From Candidatus Zhuqueibacterota bacterium RBG_16_48_16 (GTDB lineage: Bacteria > Zhuqueibacterota > Zhuqueibacteria > Residuimicrobiales > Sediminimicrobiaceae), in assembly GCA_001771235.1 (NCBI GenBank), contig METF01000235.1:20251-32271 (forward strand): a stretch of 12,021 nt of DNA. The letters are read 5' to 3'. The translations under genes and the position numbers were made by a program. This document shows, in pieces, positions 1 through 6,056 of this stretch (position 1 is its first letter; each line of letters begins with the position of its first letter). The notes under the pieces are model-generated. The model was not told where the DNA came from, ran no database searches, and worked only from the letters and a program-made list of their open reading frames with translations.

Positions 1-510
1 TTCATCCAAAAGACGCCTGAACGTTTGCTGAAGCCAAATGCTGTCTTCATCGAGTTCGAGCCATTGTTTATCATCGATGGTGAAATCAAAGCGCTTCACT
101 GGTGTTATGTTTGTTGAAACAAAGCGATGTTGAACCGACGGTGGCCGCATATTGATGAGCTTGGCATGATTCAGTCCTGTTAACATGAGATAATTAATCG
201 TCTGCTTTTCATGTTCGCCGGTAAGAGTTTGCGCTGTTTTTAACTCATAGATGCCGTTATTGATTAAAAGATCAATTTTGTACGTTTTTGTGAAATCTTC
301 GTAAGACACATGTATCGGAACCTCGGCAGCGACTTTCTCGAACCCCGCCTTTTGACACCGATGAGCAAGCTCATTTTGATAAATCTTTTCGTTCCAAAAC
401 CTCCCAAGGTCACGATGGATTGAAAAAACGATCCCCATCACTTCATAATCGAGCAAGTGAAAATCATCACAGGAAATTGATTGAGTCTTAACGCCAAGCG
501 TGATAGACAT
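1..510 (-). CDS. Divergent GxxExxY-family PD-(D/E)XK nuclease-like protein, partial
   Basis: The minus frame is open from 510 to the window edge, so the C-terminus is missing (170 residues seen). It resembles the GxxExxY family, small proteins with a PD-(D/E)XK nuclease-like core and no firmly established function. After a helix containing VFSIHRDLG comes WNEKIYQNEL, which keeps the E-x-x-Y half of the signature, while the Gly three residues before the Glu is replaced by Phe. The core follows as KIDLLINNG and then IYELKTAQTL, giving the Asp and the E-L-K expected of the nuclease fold. The tail (HEKQTINYLMLTGL) matches the usual family helix. I chose ATG 510 because GGGTGG lies just upstream; an in-frame ATG at 543 lacks a ribosome site. 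The frame is open back to a TGA at 619-621. The N-terminus is longer than in the canonical member at 3993-4382. No signal peptide or membrane segment is seen. Family call fairly sure, function unknown. Confidence 0.72.
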   Translation of the reverse strand, partial: MSITLGVKTQSISCDDFHLLDYEVMGIVFSIHRDLGRFWNEKIYQNELAHRCQKAGFEKVAAEVPIHVSYEDFTKTYKIDLLINNGIYELKTAQTLTGEHEKQTINYLMLTGLNHAKLINMRPPSVQHRFVSTNITPVKRFDFTIDDKQWLELDEDSIWLQQTFRRLLDE

Positions 511-549
511 GTCTTCCACCCTGATATTTGAGACTACGTCCATAGGATC

Positions 550-576
550 AATGGTTTTGCCCTTAATGGTTTTGCC
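550..576. repeat. Short tandem duplication, 15-bp period
   Basis: AATGGTTTTGCC occurs at 550-561 and again at 565-576, so the period is 15 bp. It sits between the start of the GxxExxY-like gene and the end of nusB. The multiple-of-three period keeps the minus frame open upstream of the chosen start. It is most likely a simple local duplication. Confidence 0.6.
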
Positions 577-627
577 TTCTAATAAAGCCTGAATAGTTAT
601 TCCTTCCGGGAATTTATCTCAAAAAAG

Positions 628-1149
628 CTATTTCTTTAAAGACTCCTCTTGCAAGCCGCGTCCGAATTTCACCAGCCGGTTGTCGTTTTTCAGCTCCAAG
701 AGAATGGCGTCGAGAATGCCGTTGACAAAGCGGCCACTCTGTTCCGTGCTAAAACGTTTGGAAAGCTCGATGGCTTCGTCAATAGACACTTTGGGCGGAA
801 TGTCAAAAAAATGCAAAAATTCACATATAGCCATGCGCATGACCAGCTTATCGACCATGGCAATTCGCGAAAAATCCCAGTTGGCGGCGCGCTGGCGAAT
901 GAAATCATCGAGGTCGTGGCGAAATTCAAACGTCTTGATGATGATGTCCCGGGCGAATTTGTCGATCTCATTTTCCGCATCGATTTTTTCGAAAAGCTGG
1001 TCGAGGACTGTCTCGATGGAATTTTCCGCAAGTTCCAGCGCGTACAGTCCCTGCAGTGCAATCTCACGCGCTTCTCGGCGCGACGTGAGATTGGCAACAG
1101 GCTCGAAAACATCGTCATTGACAAAAGTTTTTTCAGATGATATAGTCAT
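628..1149 (-). CDS. nusB: Transcription antitermination protein NusB
   Basis: NusB binds boxA RNA together with S10 (NusE) in the antitermination complex acting on rRNA operons. The 173-residue product has the all-helical NusB fold signatures: SRREAREIALQGLYALEL near residues 23-40 (the Arg-rich N-terminal helix of the RNA-binding face), WDFSRIAMVDKLVMRMAICEF near 91-111, PPKVSIDEAIELSKRFS near 118-134, and the hallmark GRFVNGILDAIL near 139-150. The length is slightly above typical because of about 20 extra N-terminal residues. ATG 1149 is preferred. An in-frame GTG at 1170 would add seven residues but has no ribosome site, although the GGGTGG before the ATG is also too close to be ideal. 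The start lies inside the end of ilvE (17-bp overlap), so translation is probably coupled. It is the last gene of the recJ-ilvE-nusB cluster. No convincing terminator follows. Identity is firm; the exact start is not. Confidence 0.93.
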   Translation of the reverse strand: MTISSEKTFVNDDVFEPVANLTSRREAREIALQGLYALELAENSIETVLDQLFEKIDAENEIDKFARDIIIKTFEFRHDLDDFIRQRAANWDFSRIAMVDKLVMRMAICEFLHFFDIPPKVSIDEAIELSKRFSTEQSGRFVNGILDAILLELKNDNRLVKFGRGLQEESLKK

Positions 1150-2059
1150 GCCACCCGTATATGTCTTCACAATTGCCGTTTACGTAATCAAAATAACGTT
1201 GCTGGATTTTTTCGGTTATGGGGCCGCGGCTGCCGGAGCCAACGGCAATACGGTCAACGGATCGGATCGGCGTCACTTCCGCGGCCGTACCGGTAAAAAA
1301 TATTTCATCAGCCAGGTAAAGCATTTCGCGCGGAACGTTTGTTTCAACGACTTTAATATCGAATTCCTTTGCGATGGCCAAAACGGAATTCCGCGTAATA
1401 CCGGATAGAATGCCCGAGCCAATGGATGGCGTGTACATAACGCCGTCTCGAACGACAAAAATATTCTCTCCGCTTCCCTCGCTCACGTAGCCAAAAACAT
1501 CCAGCCCAATGCCTTCGGTAAAGCCGTCCTCTTTGGCTTCCAGCTTTATCAACTGCGAATTCATATAATTCGATCCGGCCTTGGCAAGGCTTGGCATGGT
1601 ATTCGGGGCCATCCGATTCCACGACGAAACGCCAACGTCGACACCTTGGCTTATGGCTTCCTCGCCCAAATAAGCGCCCCAGTTAAGGGCGCCGATAGCC
1701 ACTTCCACAGGACATTTACTGGGATCGACACCGAGACTGTGGTAACCGCGGTAGGCAAGCGGACGAACGTAGGCCGATTGGAAATCGTTCACCCTGATCG
1801 TTTCGTTACACGCCTGAACGATTTCATCGGTGGTAAAAGGGATGTGCATCCGGTACACTTTGGCGGAATCGAACAGTCGGCGAATATGGTCCCGAAGGCG
1901 AAAAATGCTCGATCCCTTGGGCGTTTTGTAACACCGCATACCCTCAAAAACGCTCGTCCCATAGTGGATAACGTGGGACATCACATGGATTTTAGCATCC
2001 ATCCATGCGATAAATTTTCCATTCATCCAAATCTTGCCCTGTTCATCACGGGGATCCAT
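1133..2059 (-). CDS. ilvE: Branched-chain amino-acid aminotransferase
   Basis: This is a fold-type IV PLP enzyme that exchanges the amino group between Leu, Ile or Val and 2-oxoglutarate in the cytoplasm; it is the last step of branched-chain amino-acid synthesis. The 308-residue length is normal. Visible signatures are HYGTSVFEGMRCY (32-44), YVRPLAYRGY (97-106), SLAKAGSNYMNSQLIK with the probable Schiff-base Lys160, the PLP-binding GYVSEGSGENIF with Glu194 (190-201), GITRNSV and LADEIFFTGTAAEVTPIRSVD. These place it in the IlvE group rather than D-amino-acid transaminase or aminodeoxychorismate lyase. A strong GAGGAGG lies four bases before ATG 2059, so the start is secure. It is 40 bp downstream of recJ and overlaps nusB, consistent with one transcript. 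No leader peptide or attenuator is visible in the short recJ-ilvE gap. Substrate range within the branched-chain group cannot be read from sequence. Confidence 0.95.
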   Translation of the reverse strand: MDPRDEQGKIWMNGKFIAWMDAKIHVMSHVIHYGTSVFEGMRCYKTPKGSSIFRLRDHIRRLFDSAKVYRMHIPFTTDEIVQACNETIRVNDFQSAYVRPLAYRGYHSLGVDPSKCPVEVAIGALNWGAYLGEEAISQGVDVGVSSWNRMAPNTMPSLAKAGSNYMNSQLIKLEAKEDGFTEGIGLDVFGYVSEGSGENIFVVRDGVMYTPSIGSGILSGITRNSVLAIAKEFDIKVVETNVPREMLYLADEIFFTGTAAEVTPIRSVDRIAVGSGSRGPITEKIQQRYFDYVNGNCEDIYGWHDYII

Positions 2060-2099
2060 CAGGCCTCCTCAAAAGTTTATTGATATCAATGTTTCTACC

Positions 2100-3797
2100 C
2101 TATCGCAAATCTTTGGCTCTAAGCTGAATTGTGGTTTTACCCATATACTCGTTTTCTTCGATGACATAGGCTAATTTGAGATCACGGTCGCCGGGTACCA
2201 GGCGGTAGGATAAATCCGCCATACCGAAGGCGATCACATCAAAAGCCTGGCCGTTTTGCCTGATTTTGAAGCGCAGGTGATTGCTGCCGACAACCGTTGG
2301 GTTGCCGATCACTTCCAGGTTGTGGCTGACAAAAACCGGGCGCATGTTATGAGGGCCAAACGGCGCAAAAAGTTGCAATAGTTTTGTGAATTTCGGATTG
2401 ATATCGCTCAATCGCAGCTCGGAATCGATGGCCAGTTTTGGGATCAAATGCTCATCCTGGATTCGCTCCCGGGCTATCTGCTCGAATCTTTTCTTGAATT
2501 CCGGTATCTTATCACTGGCAATGGACAAGCCCGCAGCGTATTTGTGGCCGCCAAAAGCCAGCAGCAAATCTTCGCATTCCTTGAGCGCGCCATAAAGATC
2601 AAAGCCTTCGACGCTCCTGGCCGAGCCTTTGCCAATGCCGTCTTCGACGGTTATGAGTATGGTGGGACGGAAGTATTTCTCAACCACCCGGCTCGCCACA
2701 ATTCCGATAACGCCGGAGTGCCAGCCTTGTTTGTGAAGAATGAGCGCCCGCGTTTGTTCCGGCTGAAATTCCCGTCTCGCCTGTTCCAGGGCCTCGCGGA
2801 AAGTTTCTTCATCGACACTTTTTCGATACCTGTTTTCCTGCTCCAGAACGCCGGCAATTTCCCGCGCCTCATTTTCATCGGATGTCGTCAGCAAACGGAC
2901 GGCCCGTTCGGCATCGCCCATCCGGCCTACGGCGTTGATACGCGGCGCAAGTATAAAAACGATTTGGCCGGTGCCGATTTCGCGGTTGCGTAAATTCGCA
3001 GCATTGATCAATGCCGCAAGACCGATGTTTTCCGTTTCATTCAATCGAGCCAGGCCGTGTTTTACGAATATCCTGTTTTCATCCACCAGCGGAACGATAT
3101 CCGCCGACGTGCCAATAGCGACCAGCTCGATATATTTCTCCAGGATCGACAGGTCGATATTCATCCTTTGGAGTAAGCCTTGTGCCAGTTTGTAGGTGAC
3201 TCCGACGCCGGCCAACTGTTTGAATGGATAGTCGCAGTCAGGGCGTTTCGGATCGAGAACGGCGGCGGCATCGGGCAGCTCACGCGACGGTTCATGATGG
3301 TCACTGACAATAAGGTCCATACCCAAGGATCGAGCATAATTTATTTCTTTATGCCCGGTGATGCCGCAATCCACGGTGACAATCAGACCGGTACAAAGCT
3401 CCCGGGCATAATCAATTCCTTTTAGAGACAGCCCATATCCTTCCAATTGGCGATCCGGTATATAGTAATGAACCTTTGCGCCGATATCCCGAAGTATGAG
3501 ATAAAGAAAAGAGATAGAAGTAATTCCGTCCACATCGTAATCGCCATAAATGAGAATGTGTTCATCACTCAATACCGCCCGTCGCAATCGCTCTACGGCT
3601 TTATCCATATCTTTCATAAGAAACGGATCATAGAGCTGATCCAGGGACGAGCGAAAAAACATTTTTGCCTTTTCCAGACTGTTTACGCCCCGGCGAAGCA
3701 GAATTCTGGAAATTATCGGCGGAACATTTAATACTTCGGACAAGCTATCGACATCCGTCCCGAAATCGTCATCTAGCAATACCCATTTAAGATCCAT
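2100..3797 (-). CDS. recJ: Single-stranded-DNA-specific 5'-3' exonuclease RecJ
   Basis: RecJ degrades single-stranded DNA 5' to 3' in the RecF recombination pathway, base-excision and mismatch repair. The 565-residue product carries the DHH-superfamily motifs in order: GDYDVDGITS (85-94), TVDCGITG (141-148) and VSDHHEP (164-170), whose Asp/His residues bind two metal ions, then LDPKRPDCDYPFKQLAGVGV (181-200). The DHHA1 part has GWHSGVIGIVASRVVEK (358-374), GSARSVEGFDLYGAL (391-405) and GGHKYAAGLS (416-425). An OB-fold C-terminal region finishes with the LAYVIEENEYMG segment. The length fits the family. I chose ATG 3797, preceded by TTGGAG about nine bases upstream; an in-frame TTG at 3812 would add five residues and overlaps that ribosome site. 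It is the first gene of the recJ-ilvE-nusB cluster. All catalytic residues are intact. Confidence 0.96.
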   Translation of the reverse strand: MDLKWVLLDDDFGTDVDSLSEVLNVPPIISRILLRRGVNSLEKAKMFFRSSLDQLYDPFLMKDMDKAVERLRRAVLSDEHILIYGDYDVDGITSISFLYLILRDIGAKVHYYIPDRQLEGYGLSLKGIDYARELCTGLIVTVDCGITGHKEINYARSLGMDLIVSDHHEPSRELPDAAAVLDPKRPDCDYPFKQLAGVGVTYKLAQGLLQRMNIDLSILEKYIELVAIGTSADIVPLVDENRIFVKHGLARLNETENIGLAALINAANLRNREIGTGQIVFILAPRINAVGRMGDAERAVRLLTTSDENEAREIAGVLEQENRYRKSVDEETFREALEQARREFQPEQTRALILHKQGWHSGVIGIVASRVVEKYFRPTILITVEDGIGKGSARSVEGFDLYGALKECEDLLLAFGGHKYAAGLSIASDKIPEFKKRFEQIARERIQDEHLIPKLAIDSELRLSDINPKFTKLLQLFAPFGPHNMRPVFVSHNLEVIGNPTVVGSNHLRFKIRQNGQAFDVIAFGMADLSYRLVPGDRDLKLAYVIEENEYMGKTTIQLRAKDLR

Positions 3798-3952
3798 GCA
3801 ATAGTACTCCAAACCTGTAAGTCAAAACAAGAATCCCAAACCTGGACAATCCAGTACCAAACGGGAACACTGCAATATGAAACGACTTTGAAGAATCTCC
3901 TTCATCGCTCCTTTAATCAATAGACTTGAATATCATCTCTCCCATTCCACTT
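3798..3952. other. Intergenic region upstream of recJ
   Basis: These 155 bases lie between the recJ start and the left end of the GxxExxY cassette and should hold the promoter of the recJ cluster, unless it is read from upstream. I see no convincing -35/-10 pair. AGGTTTGG occurs twice in the minus direction. A 27-codon minus-strand reading frame (3822-3905) begins only two bases after AAAGGAG and was not accepted as a gene. Confidence 0.5.
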
Positions 3953-3988
3953 AACGCAGAGGCGCAGAGATCGCAGAGACGCGCAGAG
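3951..3988 (+). repeat. GCAGAG repeat, left end of cassette
   Basis: Four GCAGAG hexamers at 8-, 9- and 10-bp spacing follow TTAAC. They lie just downstream of the stop codon of the GxxExxY gene. The outer 18 bases (3953-3970) are the exact reverse complement of 4402-4419. Confidence 0.85.
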
Positions 3989-3992
3989 TCTA

Positions 3993-4382
3993 TTAAATTT
4001 CCTCTTCCAATTTGTTGACCACCCGATAGATTCCGTCACGCAGTACTTCAACGTGAAAGTTAATGATCAAACCCAAGTGCCTATCACTCAGCCTTAGATA
4101 TGTCAGCAGTTTCGGTTTGTCTATAGGGGATAACTTTTCTTTTGCTTTTAAATCAACTATGACTTTATCCTCGACGAGAAGATCTAAACGAAGGTCTGTA
4201 CCAAGTTTGATCCCCTTATAGGGGATCGGCACACTTTGTTGTCGTACAAACCGCAATCCCCGTAAATGCAGCTCATGACAAAGCGCTTCTTCATAAACAG
4301 ATTCCAGGAGTCCTGGTCCTAAAAGACGATGTACTTCTATGGCCGCACCGATGATCTTCTCTGATATCTCGTTCTCATGCAT
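3993..4382 (-). CDS. GxxExxY family protein (PD-(D/E)XK nuclease-like)
   Basis: The 129-residue product is a canonical full-length member. It has IIGAAIEVHRLLGPGLLESVYEEAL, with the defining G-L-L-E-S-V-Y at residues 24-30. A PD-(D/E)XK-like core follows: Asp67 in LRLDLLV, then Asp77-Leu-Lys79, where most members have Glu-Leu-Lys, so the acidic residue is conservatively changed. The C-terminal half (LLTYLRLSDRHLGLIINFH) is typical. The biological role of the family is not established; nuclease activity is suggested by fold only. ATG 4382 is preferred because AGAGGA lies upstream at suitable spacing, and that motif is part of the right-hand GCAGAG repeat. A longer frame from TTG 4484 would start inside rnpB and translate the repeat itself (STQRRRERRG), so it is rejected. 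There is no dedicated promoter visible, so expression may depend on read-through from rnpB. Confidence 0.9.
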   Translation of the reverse strand: MHENEISEKIIGAAIEVHRLLGPGLLESVYEEALCHELHLRGLRFVRQQSVPIPYKGIKLGTDLRLDLLVEDKVIVDLKAKEKLSPIDKPKLLTYLRLSDRHLGLIINFHVEVLRDGIYRVVNKLEEEI

Positions 4383-4393
4383 AACCCATAATC

Positions 4394-4419
4394 CTCTGCG
4401 CTCTCTGCGCCTCTGCGTT
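4394..4419 (-). repeat. GCAGAG repeat, right end of cassette and likely RBS source
   Basis: Three CTCTGC hexamers (GCAGAG on the minus strand) start at 4394, 4403 and 4411. In the minus direction the innermost copy reads GCAGAGGA and lies about nine bases before ATG 4382, so the repeat appears to supply the Shine-Dalgarno sequence of the enclosed gene. Confidence 0.8.
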
Positions 4420-4480
4420 GATAAAAAGTCATTGAATTTTGCCGATTTAATAATAGTCTGTAGACTCGCATAATAGAAAC

Positions 4481-4843
4481 CCAAAGTAGGTCGATAAGCC
4501 GAATTCTGTATCCCGAACCAGCGGGATGGCGATCATTTATCTGGGACGCCGGTTGCCCGGCGCCTCAAGCGACCTACCCGAGGGTCAAACGAGACGGGCC
4601 GCCTCTTCCCTCTTACTTGGTCTTGCTCCGGGTGGGGTTTACCATGCCTTTGATGTCACCATCAAAGCGGTGAGCTCTTACCTCGCCCTTTCACCTTAAC
4701 TCCGGCGGCGCCGGAGATGTCTGCTTTCTGTGGCACTTTCCTTTGGTCGCCCAAAGTCCGTGTTACGGACCACCCTGCCCTGTGGAGTTCGGACTTTCCT
4801 CATTCCGAAACACGTCGGAACGCGATCGCCTGACCTACTTTGG
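4481..4843 (-). ncRNA. rnpB: RNase P RNA, bacterial type A
   Basis: This is the catalytic RNA that removes 5' leaders from pre-tRNAs. The ends form a perfect 12-bp P1 helix: CCAAAGTAGGTC at the 5' end (complement of 4832-4843) and GACCTACTTTGG at the 3' end (complement of 4481-4492). Conserved cores in RNA order are GAGGAAAGTCC (4791-4801), ACAGAAAGCAGAC (4719-4731), GGTAAACCCC (4634-4643), the L15 GGGTAGG expected to pair with the tRNA CCA end (about 4572-4580), AGATAAATGATCGCC, and ACAGAATTCGGCTTAT (4494-4509). About 363 nt is normal for type A. The 78 bp separating it from the zinc-ribbon gene are AT-rich near the RNA start, but no clear promoter stands out. Downstream, a weak AGTC/GACT hairpin (4455-4466) is the only terminator-like structure before the GxxExxY cassette. 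Confidence 0.96.
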
Positions 4844-4921
4844 ATTTTATCGCATCTTTATAATGACGTTCATAAGAAATTAATTGTGAAATAAGCGAAA
4901 GCCTCCCCTTTCCGACTTTTT

Positions 4922-5668
4922 TCACTCAGTTGTTTTTTCATTTTCAACGATCGGACTATCTTCTTCCTGTTTCCAAATCAAAATCCGGCCGCACACTTCA
5001 CAATAAAAAAGCCTGTTCATCATCCTGATCTCCATGGCTCGCTGCGGAGGAATACGCGCCGAGCACTCGCTGCAGGAGCCGTTTTTCAATAGTGCGAGCG
5101 CAATCCCATGACGACCGATCCGTATTCTGTCATACGTACTGATGATTGGCTTGGATAAATTTTTCAGCAGCTCATTACGTTTTTTGCTCAATTTTTCCCC
5201 CGCGTGCCGGGTCTCGCCCAGCGTGTTCTCCAGCATCTTTTTGTTCTCTTCAAGATCTGCCCTCATGGTTTGCACTTTTTTTTCAAGCTCGTCTATTTTC
5301 TCTCGTGTATTATTCCTGCTTTCCTCGGCCTCCAGGACCTGAAATTCCAATCTATCGATTTCCTGCTCGGCACTGTCAATCTCAACAGTCACCGCATCAT
5401 ACTCTTTATTCGTCTTGACCTGGTATAATTGCTGTTGATATTTTTGTAGTTTCCCTTTGCTTGAGGCAAGGTCGTTTTCAGCTTTTTTCAGTTTTGCTGT
5501 CGTTTCTTCTACGAGTGCTCGTTTTTCCTCAAGTTCTGTTTCCAGTTGGCTGAGATCTGAGCTTATCTCCCTCACCTTTTGCGGCAGGTTACCTTTTGCT
5601 TTCTCTAAAAGCGCTAATTGCTTATCGATTTCCTGAATATCTATCAATACTTCTAACGCAAATCTCAA
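4922..5668 (-). CDS. Coiled-coil C4 zinc-ribbon protein (COG1579 type)
   Basis: The 248-residue product has a long charged helical region (about residues 5-170) with strong heptad character. It contains the conserved turn QVKTNKEYDAVTVEI (83-97), predicting an antiparallel coiled-coil hairpin. A C4 zinc ribbon follows, with Cys199-x2-Cys202 and Cys223-x2-Cys226. This is the layout of the COG1579 family, annotated as nucleic-acid-binding zinc-ribbon proteins without a settled role. No signal peptide or membrane segment is seen, so it should be cytoplasmic. The start is a TTG at 5668. It is well supported because AAGGAG (5676-5681) sits seven bases before it and the protein begins at the usual family N-terminus. 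It lies 78 bp upstream of rnpB on the same strand, which may allow co-transcription. Family assignment is good; function is open. Confidence 0.87.
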   Translation of the reverse strand: MRFALEVLIDIQEIDKQLALLEKAKGNLPQKVREISSDLSQLETELEEKRALVEETTAKLKKAENDLASSKGKLQKYQQQLYQVKTNKEYDAVTVEIDSAEQEIDRLEFQVLEAEESRNNTREKIDELEKKVQTMRADLEENKKMLENTLGETRHAGEKLSKKRNELLKNLSKPIISTYDRIRIGRHGIALALLKNGSCSECSARIPPQRAMEIRMMNRLFYCEVCGRILIWKQEEDSPIVENEKTTE

Positions 5669-5675
5669 GGTAATG

Positions 5676-5681
5676 CTCCTT
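5676..5681 (-). promoter_or_regulatory. Ribosome-binding site deciding a TTG start
   Basis: AAGGAG on the minus strand, seven bases before TTG 5668 of the zinc-ribbon gene. No ATG or GTG lies nearby in frame, so this site fixes the non-ATG start. Confidence 0.7.
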
Positions 5682-5724
5682 CAAAATTATAAAAATTCTC
5701 ATTGCCTGACCAGCTTACAGGTAT

Positions 5725-5761
5725 AAAAAAAGTGCACCCAACATATTGAATGCACTTTTTT
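5725..5761. terminator. Bidirectional terminator-like hairpin
   Basis: AAAAAAGTGCA and TGCACTTTTTT form an 11-bp stem around a 14-base loop, giving a U-tract after the stem in either direction. The G/C part is short (GTGCA/TGCAC). Neither flanking gene reads into it: both are divergent and start outside it. It would therefore stop antisense or stray transcripts, or act in the leader of the zinc-ribbon gene if that transcript starts above 5761. Confidence 0.55.
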
Positions 5762-5972
5762 AAAATGAATCGCCTGGAAAATGCCGGTTGCCCTTTCCAA
5801 AGCTGATGTTTTAAGAAACTCTGCAATTTCGTTTGGCCCATCTTTATATATCAAAAGAACTTTTAACTTTCTCGATTTTAAAGCGTGTAAAGATAACCGT
5901 ATGACGCTTAAAAATCAAGCAAAAAATCCTGTGCCATGTAATACCATATTGACTTCGGGGAAAAGATAAATT

Positions 5973-6000
5973 TTGCATTTTGCTCTTTCATTTTTATATT
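5973..6000 (+). promoter_or_regulatory. Candidate sigma70-type promoter for the two-component operon
   Basis: TTGCAT at 5973-5978 and TATATT at 5995-6000 are separated by 16 bp. The predicted start near 6007 would give a leader of about 50 bases before ATG 6057. Both hexamers deviate from consensus, and the region is AT-rich, so chance matches are possible. Confidence 0.4.
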
Positions 6001-6056
6001 TGAGTCTTGAAAGAGTTCACTCTAAAATGAATGACAAATGTTATATGGAGAATGAC

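Larger units (their letters stand above)
3953..4419. mobile_element. GxxExxY gene cassette bounded by 18-bp inverted repeats
   Basis: A 467-bp unit holds one small gene (3993-4382) and is bounded by perfect inverted copies of AACGCAGAGGCGCAGAGA at 3953-3970 and 4402-4419. Both ends continue inward with more GCAGAG copies: four on the left (starting 3956, 3964, 3973, 3983) and three CTCTGC on the right (starting 4394, 4403, 4411). Unit spacing is 8-10 bp. I see no clear target-site duplication and no transposase. From memory, GCAGAG-type repeats often border GxxExxY genes in other genomes; I could not check this. Calling it mobile is an inference from architecture. Confidence 0.55.
5669..6056. 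other. Divergent intergenic region, 388 bp
   Basis: It separates the minus-strand zinc-ribbon gene from the plus-strand sensor kinase. It contains the zinc-ribbon ribosome site, a strong A/T-flanked hairpin (5725-5761), a 6-bp inverted repeat AAGCGT/ACGCTT (5880-5908) and a candidate promoter for the kinase (5973-6000). Short reading frames on both strands, such as plus 5781-5969 and minus 5699-5914, lack ribosome sites and recognisable motifs. Confidence 0.6.

Noticed and set aside
649..1140. Long reading frames opposite nusB, ilvE, recJ, the kinase and metH
   Set aside because: They are antisense shadows of well-identified genes, with no ribosome sites and no recognisable domains.
3822..3905. 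27-residue minus-strand reading frame upstream of recJ
   Set aside because: AAAGGAG is only two bases from the ATG, too close to work well, and the peptide has no leader-like run of branched-chain or other regulatory residues.
3993..4484. Longer 163-residue version of the GxxExxY protein
   Set aside because: It starts with TTG inside the rnpB 3' end and translates the GCAGAG repeat as STQRRRERRG. ATG 4382 has a ribosome site and the normal family N-terminus.
4844..4921. A specific rnpB promoter in the 78 bp before the RNA
   Set aside because: TATAAA and GATAAA occur, but neither has a matching -35 at suitable spacing for a start at 4843, so no promoter was annotated.
5699..5914. Minus-strand frame with a protein-like stretch (DGPNEIAEFLKTSALERATG) upstream of the zinc-ribbon gene
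   Set aside because: It has no ATG or ribosome site and its end runs through the terminator-like hairpin. It could be a gene remnant, but I recognise no family; a protein-profile search would decide.
5781..5969. 62-residue plus-strand frame before the sensor kinase
   Set aside because: No ribosome site, no recognisable motif, and it lies in AT-rich intergenic sequence.
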